NCBI GenBank assembly: GCA_002350625.1
Contig: DEFE01000023.1
Location: 1 to 38,065, forward strand
Reading direction: 5' to 3'
Length of the DNA: 38,065 bases
Source of the DNA: Lachnospiraceae bacterium UBA2860
GTDB taxonomy: Bacteria; Bacillota; Clostridia; Lachnospirales; Lachnospiraceae
The notes beneath the pieces were generated by a model. It was not told the DNA's origin and searched no databases. It saw only the letters and a list, made by a program, of their open reading frames with translations. Shown in pieces: positions 33,804 through 38,065 of the stretch (its first letter is position 1; each line of letters starts with the position of its first letter). Position numbers and translations under genes: made by a program.

Positions 33804-34229
33804 ATGGCAAAGAAAGTAGCAGGTTACATCAAGTTACAGATTCCGGCAGGCAAGGCAACACCTGCACCGCCGGTCGGCCCGGCGCTCGGCCAGCACGGCG
33901 TCAATATCGTTCAGTTTACGAAGGCTTTCAACGCGAAGACGGCGCAGATGGGCGATGTCCTCATCCCGGTCGTGATCACGGTTTACGCGGACAGAAGCTT
34001 TACGTTCATCACAAAGACTCCGCCCGCAGCGGTTCTTATTAAGAAGGCGCTCAACCTGCCGAAGGCTTCCGGCGAACCGAACAGGGTCAAGGTCGGCAAG
34101 ATCACGAAGGCGCAGGTCAAGGAAATCGCCGAGACAAAGATGCCGGATCTGAACGCGGCGTCGATCGAGGCCGCGATGAGCATCATCGAGGGCACCTGCC
34201 GCAGCATGGGCGTAGAGGTTGTAGACTGA
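33804..34229 (+). CDS. rplK: Ribosomal protein L11 (uL11)
   Basis: The 141-aa product is L11, which binds the GTPase-associated region of 23S rRNA. The N-terminal domain shows GYIKLQIPAGKATPAPPVGP and LGQHGVNIVQFTKAFN; the C-terminal domain shows KITKAQVKEIAETKMPDLNA and IEGTCRSMGV. AGGAGG lies 7 nt before the ATG. Order nusG-rplK-rplA is canonical. Confidence 0.98.
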   Translation: MAKKVAGYIKLQIPAGKATPAPPVGPALGQHGVNIVQFTKAFNAKTAQMGDVLIPVVITVYADRSFTFITKTPPAAVLIKKALNLPKASGEPNRVKVGKITKAQVKEIAETKMPDLNAASIEAAMSIIEGTCRSMGVEVVD

Positions 34230-34235
34230 AACAAG

Positions 34236-34264
34236 GTGGAAGGACATATATCCGTTAATACCAC
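34236..34264 (+). promoter_or_regulatory. Hairpin GTGGAAGG...CCAC before rplA (possible L1-binding site)
   Basis: GTGG (34236-34239) pairs with CCAC (34261-34264); GGA and TCC can pair inside. The rplA ribosome site GGGAGG follows immediately at 34266. The first eight bases are identical to those of the element before rplK. Confidence 0.5.
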
Positions 34265-34280
34265 AGGGAGGTTATAGAAG

Positions 34281-34973
34281 ATGAAACACGGTAAGAAATA
34301 TCTCGAAGCAGCGAAGGCCGTTGACAACGCGACTCTCTATGATCCGGCCGACGCGATCGCACTTGTGAAAAAGACAGCAACCGCGAAGTTCGACGAGACC
34401 GTCGAGGCGCACATCCGCACGGGCTGCGACGGCCGTCACGCCGATCAGCAGATCCGAGGCGCCGTCGTTCTTCCGAACGGAACAGGCAAGAAGGTCCGCG
34501 TGCTCGTGTTCGCGAAGGGCGCGAAGGCTGACGAAGCGACAGCGGCCGGCGCCGATTATGTCGGCGAGGCAGAGCTCGTTCCGAAGATCCAGAATGAAGG
34601 CTGGCTCGACTTCGACGTCGTGGTCGCGACTCCGGACATGATGGGCGTCGTCGGACGTCTCGGCCGTGTCCTCGGCCCGAAGGGCCTCATGCCGAACCCG
34701 AAGGCCGGTACGGTCACGATGGACGTGACGAAGGCCGTTCAGGATATCAAAGCCGGTAAGATCGAGTACCGTCTCGACAAGAGCAACATCGTCCACGTTC
34801 CGATCGGCAAGGCTTCCTTCACGGAAGAGCAGCTCGACGAGAACTTCAGAGCCCTCATGGACGCGATCGTCAAGGCTCGTCCGAGCACGGTCAAGGGCGC
34901 GTATTTAAAGAGCATCACACTCGCTTCGACGATGGGCCCCGGCGTCAAGGTCAACCCGCTCAAAGTGATGTGA
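34281..34973 (+). CDS. rplA: Ribosomal protein L1 (uL1)
   Basis: The 230-aa product is L1, the protein of the mobile L1 stalk and a known translational repressor of its own operon. It has typical segments such as HGKKYLEAAKAVD at the start, VVLPNGTGKKVRVLVFAKG, LGPKGLMPNPKAGTVT, and a normal C-terminal domain I. GGGAGG lies about 9 nt before the ATG. It is the last gene before the L10 leader. Confidence 0.98.
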   Translation: MKHGKKYLEAAKAVDNATLYDPADAIALVKKTATAKFDETVEAHIRTGCDGRHADQQIRGAVVLPNGTGKKVRVLVFAKGAKADEATAAGADYVGEAELVPKIQNEGWLDFDVVVATPDMMGVVGRLGRVLGPKGLMPNPKAGTVTMDVTKAVQDIKAGKIEYRLDKSNIVHVPIGKASFTEEQLDENFRALMDAIVKARPSTVKGAYLKSITLASTMGPGVKVNPLKVM

Positions 34974-34981
34974 TTCGCCGC

Positions 34982-35010
34982 TTGACATTCGCAGGCGGTC
35001 ATGATAAAGT
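34982..35010 (+). promoter_or_regulatory. Promoter of the rplJ-rplL operon
   Basis: A perfect TTGACA (34982-34987), a 17-bp spacer and TGA-extended TAAAGT (35005-35010) predict an RNA start near 35017, at the head of the L10 leader. Confidence 0.75.
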
Positions 35011-35016
35011 TGATCA

Positions 35017-35186
35017 CGCATCAAGCCGAAGACAGCAGGTGCCCGTCATCCGGGCGTAAGCACAGCCGCCTGCCGAGGATTTGATTTTCGAAACGGAGTT
35101 CCGGTACATCCGCAAGAGGAAGAGCCGGCCCGCATGTACGAGATCATGTAAATCCCTGTGTCTTCGCGGCACAGGGGTTTTTTTAC
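35017..35186 (+). ncRNA. L10 leader (ribosomal protein L10/L12 autoregulatory leader) with attenuator
   Basis: A structured leader of about 170 nt between the rplJ promoter and rplJ. It ends in a hairpin CCCTGTG (35154-35160) with CACAGGG (35170-35176) followed by T7, a typical intrinsic terminator. In Firmicutes the L10 leader binds L10(L12)4 and controls rplJL. Position, length and the terminal hairpin fit; I could not fold the kink-turn region by eye. Confidence 0.75.
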
Positions 35187-35270
35187 GACTTGCTGCAGAT
35201 CGGGCGCATAAGGTGCCGCGCCCACACATGAAGCGCACCGGAATACGAAAGAAGGAGGAAACAAAAGCTC

Positions 35271-35828
35271 ATGGCAAAGGTAGAACTGAAAGCGCCGATC
35301 GTCGAGGAGATCTCCGGGATAGTGAACGGCGCGCAGGCAGCAGTGCTTGTTCAGTACCTGGGCCTTACGGTGGAGCAGGATACGGCTCTCCGCAAGGAGC
35401 TGCGCGAAGCGGGCGTTCAGTACAAAGTGTACAAGAACACCATGATGAAGCGCGCATTCGAAGGCACTGAATTTGCAGAACTGGACCAGCATCTGGATGG
35501 CCCGAACGCACTTGCGGTTTCTAAGGATGATCCGGTCATCGCCGAAAGAATCCTTGCGAAGTATGTGAAGGCACACAAGTGCTTCAACTTCGTCGGCGGC
35601 GTCATCGAAGGCCGTTACGCGGATGCCGACAAGCTGCAGGAGATGGCGAACATCCCGTCGAGAGAGGTTCTTCTCGGAAGACTCTTCGGCAGCATGCAGT
35701 CGCCGATCGCGAACTTCGCGCGCGTCATCAAGCAGATCGCCGAAAATGGCGGCGAGTTCGCAGCGCCCGCAGAAGCAGCTCCGGCTGAGGCGGCAGCTCC
35801 CGCAGAGGAAGCACCGGCAGCAGAGTAA
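35271..35828 (+). CDS. rplJ: Ribosomal protein L10 (uL10)
   Basis: The 185-aa product is L10, base of the ribosomal stalk, which binds 23S rRNA and carries L7/L12 dimers. The N-terminal RNA-binding domain includes AQAAVLVQYLGLTVEQDTALR and YKVYKNTMMKRAF; the C-terminal helix that holds L12 follows and ends in an Ala/Pro/Glu-rich tail (about 163-185) longer than in many species. AAGGAGG lies upstream of the ATG. It is followed by rplL. Confidence 0.97.
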   Translation: MAKVELKAPIVEEISGIVNGAQAAVLVQYLGLTVEQDTALRKELREAGVQYKVYKNTMMKRAFEGTEFAELDQHLDGPNALAVSKDDPVIAERILAKYVKAHKCFNFVGGVIEGRYADADKLQEMANIPSREVLLGRLFGSMQSPIANFARVIKQIAENGGEFAAPAEAAPAEAAAPAEEAPAAE

Positions 35829-35886
35829 TTGTATATTTGCAGTGTTTTAAAAACTGATATTGAGATTTTGTGAGGAGGATATCAAG

Positions 35887-36264
35887 ATGGCGAAATTAAC
35901 CACAGAGGAATTTATCGCAGCGATCAAAGAGCTGACAGTGACAGAGCTGAATGACCTTGTCAAGGCTTGTGAAGAAGAGTTTGGCGTCTCCGCAGCAGCG
36001 GGCGTCGTCGTTGCCGGTCCGGCTGCAGGCGCAGCTGAGGCAGCTGAAGAGAAGACAGAGTTCGACGTCGAGCTGACCGATGTCGGCGCATCCAAGGTCA
36101 AGGTGATCAAGGTCGTCCGCGAGGCGACAGGCCTGGGCCTCAAGGAAGCGAAGGAACTCGTCGACTCCGCTCCGAAGGTAGTCAAGGAGCAGCTCGACAA
36201 GGAAGCTGCAGAGGATCTGAAGAAGAAGCTCGAAGAAGTCGGCGCGAAGGTCACTCTGAAGTAA
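35887..36264 (+). CDS. rplL: Ribosomal protein L7/L12 (bL12)
   Basis: The 125-aa product is the stalk protein that recruits translation factors. It has the N-terminal dimerisation domain (AKLTTEEFIAAIKELTVTEL), an Ala-rich hinge (about 35-55), and the C-terminal domain with KVIKVVREATGLGLKEAKEL. ATG 35887 was chosen over an in-frame ATG at 35860 because GAGGAGG lies just upstream and the protein then begins at the usual place. Confidence 0.98.
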   Translation: MAKLTTEEFIAAIKELTVTELNDLVKACEEEFGVSAAAGVVVAGPAAGAAEAAEEKTEFDVELTDVGASKVKVIKVVREATGLGLKEAKELVDSAPKVVKEQLDKEAAEDLKKKLEEVGAKVTLK

Positions 36265-36287
36265 TTCCTGAATATGCAAAAGGACAC

Positions 36288-36324
36288 GCGGCAGCGGGAG
36301 ATAATCCGGCTGCCGCTGTTTTTT
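36288..36324 (+). terminator. Hairpin terminator/attenuator between rplL and rpoB
   Basis: GCGGCAGC (36288-36295) pairs perfectly with GCTGCCGC (36309-36316), followed by TG and T6. In other bacteria partial termination here sets the ratio of ribosomal protein to polymerase mRNA. Confidence 0.85.
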
Positions 36325-36362
36325 GCAAGTGTTCGCGGAGTATCTCCGGCCGACCGCAATGA

Positions 36363-36427
36363 GGGATGCGGAGCATCCCGAGTGCCGGGGGTGCTGAACA
36401 GCTGCAAGGGGTACTGAAAAGTTACAA
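36363..36427. repeat. Hairpin and 20-bp tandem duplication upstream of the rpoB promoter
   Basis: A 7-bp perfect hairpin, GGGATGC-gga-GCATCCC (36363-36379), is followed by two 20-bp direct repeats (36388-36407 and 36408-36427; 16 of 20 identical). They end 18 bp before the rpoB -35 box. Their role is unknown. Confidence 0.6.
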
Positions 36428-36445
36428 AAAAATTACAAATTTTCT

Positions 36446-36474
36446 TTGACAATCGCAAATGTCTGTGCTAGTGT
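36446..36474 (+). promoter_or_regulatory. rpoB promoter
   Basis: A perfect TTGACA (36446-36451), a 17-bp spacer and a TGC-extended TAGTGT (36469-36474) give an RNA start near 36481 and an 86-nt leader. Confidence 0.65.
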
Positions 36475-36566
36475 AAAGAATGCACTATTATGGAGCAATG
36501 TGGGTTTGTGTGCGCAAAAATCCAGTGCTCCGTAGTAAATTTATGAAATACGGGGTGAAACGTCGA

Positions 36567-38065
36567 ATGGAGAAAAACAGAATTCGTCCTATCAAGTCCG
36601 GCCGGTCGATCCGTATGACCTATCAGCGACAGAAGGAGGTTCTGGAGATCCCGAATCTCATCGAGGTTCAGAAGGATTCCTACAACTGGTTTGTCACCGA
36701 TGGCCTCAAGGAGATATTCGCGGATATTTCCCCGATCGAAGATTATTCGGGCAAGCTGAGCCTTGAGTTTGTGGACTTCCGGCTCTGCAGGGACGAAATC
36801 AAGTATCCGATCGAAGAGTGCAAGGAGCGCGACGCCAATTATGAGGCACCTCTCAAGGTGACGGTGCGCCTCCACAACAAAGAGAACGGCGAAATCAAAG
36901 AGCATGAGGAGTACATGGGTACGCTTCCCCTCATGACGGACACGGGCACCTTCATTATCAATGGCGCCGAGCGTGTTATCGTCAGCCAGCTCGTCCGCTC
37001 TCCCGGCATTTATTACGGGATCAGCCACGACAAGAACGGCAAGCGCCTCTATTCCTGCACGGTGATTCCGAACCGCGGCGCGTGGCTGGAGTATGAGACC
37101 GACTCCAACGACATCTTCTACGTGCGCGTTGACCGCACGAGGAAGGTTCCGGTGACGGTCCTGATCCGCGCCCTCGGCGTCGGCACCAACGAGGAGATTC
37201 TCGAGATGTTCGGCAACGAGCCGAAGATCCTGGCCTCTCTCGTCAAAGACCCCGCGAATAATTACAACGAGGGTCTTCTTGAGCTGTACAAAAAGATCCG
37301 TCCGGGCGAACCGCTCGCGGTGGACAGCGCGATCCAGCAGGTGCAGAACCTGTTCTTTGACGCGCGCCGCTACGACCTCGCCAAGGTCGGCCGCTATAAG
37401 TACAACAAGAAGCTCCTTCTCCGCAACCGCATCCGCGGCCTTGTGCTCGCAGAGGACGTTTTGAGCCCGGACACCGGAGAGGTGATCGCCGAGGCCGGCA
37501 CGATCTGCACGGCGGAGCTTGCGGACACGATCCAGAATGAAGGCGTCCCGTCTGTCCTTGTCAAAGCGCACTACAAGGACCTGAAGGGTGAGGAGCAGGC
37601 CGTCGAGGTCAAGGTCCTCTCTTCGATGATGGTCGATATCGACAGCTGGATCCAGATGAGCGACGAAGAGAAGAAGGAGCTCGGCGTCACGGAGCTCGTG
37701 TACTTCCCCGTCCTTAAGGAAATCCTTGACGGCTACACGACCGACGATGAGCTGAAGCAGACGATCAAGCGCCGCATTCATGAACTCATCCCGAAGCATA
37801 TCACGCGCGAGGACATCTTCGCGTCGATCAACTATAACATGCACCTCGAGTACGGCATCGGCAACGATGACGACATCGACCACCTGGGCAACCGCCGCAT
37901 CCGCGCCGTCGGCGAACTGCTGCAGAACCAGTTCCGGATCGGTCTCTCCAGAATGGAGAGAGTCGTCCGCGAGCGCATGCAGACGCAGGACACCGACACG
38001 GTGACGCCGCAGTCCCTGATCAACGTGAAGCCGGTCACGGCCGCGATCAAGGAGTTCTTCGGCTC
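36567..38065 (+). CDS. rpoB: DNA-directed RNA polymerase subunit beta (N-terminal part, runs off the window)
   Basis: The first 499 codons of the beta subunit of RNA polymerase are present and open to the window edge. Recognisable segments are QKEVLEIPNLIEVQKDSYNWF near the start, then GTLPLMTDTGTFIINGAERVIVSQLVRSPG, the fork/protrusion region of beta, and HLGNRRIRAVGELLQNQFRIGLSRMERVVRERM near the end. The rifampicin-contact region lies at the very edge. The start is ATG 36567 with only a weak GGGGTGA about 8 nt upstream. rpoC would be expected just beyond the window. Confidence 0.96.
   Translation, partial: MEKNRIRPIKSGRSIRMTYQRQKEVLEIPNLIEVQKDSYNWFVTDGLKEIFADISPIEDYSGKLSLEFVDFRLCRDEIKYPIEECKERDANYEAPLKVTVRLHNKENGEIKEHEEYMGTLPLMTDTGTFIINGAERVIVSQLVRSPGIYYGISHDKNGKRLYSCTVIPNRGAWLEYETDSNDIFYVRVDRTRKVPVTVLIRALGVGTNEEILEMFGNEPKILASLVKDPANNYNEGLLELYKKIRPGEPLAVDSAIQQVQNLFFDARRYDLAKVGRYKYNKKLLLRNRIRGLVLAEDVLSPDTGEVIAEAGTICTAELADTIQNEGVPSVLVKAHYKDLKGEEQAVEVKVLSSMMVDIDSWIQMSDEEKKELGVTELVYFPVLKEILDGYTTDDELKQTIKRRIHELIPKHITREDIFASINYNMHLEYGIGNDDDIDHLGNRRIRAVGELLQNQFRIGLSRMERVVRERMQTQDTDTVTPQSLINVKPVTAAIKEFFG

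Noticed and set aside
35081..35470. Open frame across the L10 leader into rplJ
   Set aside because: Runs through the attenuator hairpin and overlaps rplJ out of frame; no ribosome site.
36468..37883. 471-codon open frame antisense to rpoB
   Set aside because: Shadow of rpoB; no motif and no start signal.

Overview
The window looks like chromosomal DNA of a GC-rich, Gram-positive anaerobe of the class Clostridia, most likely a Lachnospiraceae-type commensal. The grounds are: a MecA adaptor, a zinc-type L33 (CxxC pairs) beside secE/nusG, an 8Fe ferredoxin paired with a DUF1858 protein, DUF5685 and J-domain proteins side by side, a DivIVA-like coiled-coil protein, strong AGGAGG ribosome sites, and a membrane/propeller/HD-GYP protein of a kind I associate with Lachnospiraceae. 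Codons are strongly G/C-ending, which opens long spurious frames opposite many real genes. No tRNA, rRNA, CRISPR array, transposase or phage gene was seen.

Layout. 1-3.6 kb: a histidine phosphatase (-) and a large putative glycoside hydrolase (+) whose promoter seems to give a leaderless mRNA. 3.6-9.95 kb (-): a three-gene operon of an amino-acid-type solute-binding protein, a 1303-aa membrane/propeller/HD-GYP protein and a BMP-type binding protein, with no permease or ATPase; this is the best candidate for an undescribed sensory system. 10-13 kb: a secreted serpin (+) and an L,D-transpeptidase (-). 13.2-16.8 kb (+): prfB with its programmed +1 frameshift, then hom overlapping an apgM-like gene that may encode the missing homoserine kinase. 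16.8-19 kb: a 250-bp palindromic repeat element, a purine-rich tandem-repeat leader and a secreted Listeria-Bacteroides-repeat/Big_2 protein. 19-20.6 kb: DUF1858 (-), ferredoxin (+), mecA (-). 20.6-21.35 kb: a 0.7-kb stretch with no convincing gene. 21.35-25 kb (+): GH18/SH3 protein, DivIVA-like protein and Sua5/TsaC. 25-26.5 kb (+): upp and deoD (nucleobase/nucleoside salvage). 26.6-28.6 kb (+): zinc-ribbon membrane protein, DUF5685, J-domain protein. 28.7-29.5 kb (-): a Cof-type HAD phosphatase. 29.7-32.6 kb (+): an acidic lipoprotein and ftsH. 32.75 kb to the end (+): rpmG-secE-nusG-rplK-rplA, then rplJ-rplL behind an L10 leader, then rpoB, which runs off the window.

Regulation is unusually readable. 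Several promoters have TTGAC(A/G), a 17-bp spacer and a TGn-extended -10 (rpmG, rplJ, rpoB). The ribosomal block shows two related GTGGAAGG...CCAC hairpins before rplK and rplA (possible L1 sites), an L10 leader with an attenuator hairpin, and a hairpin terminator between rplL and rpoB. Two gene ends carry long GGGGACGG palindromes of REP type, and two other gene ends carry related copies of another repeat that share an exact 26-bp core.
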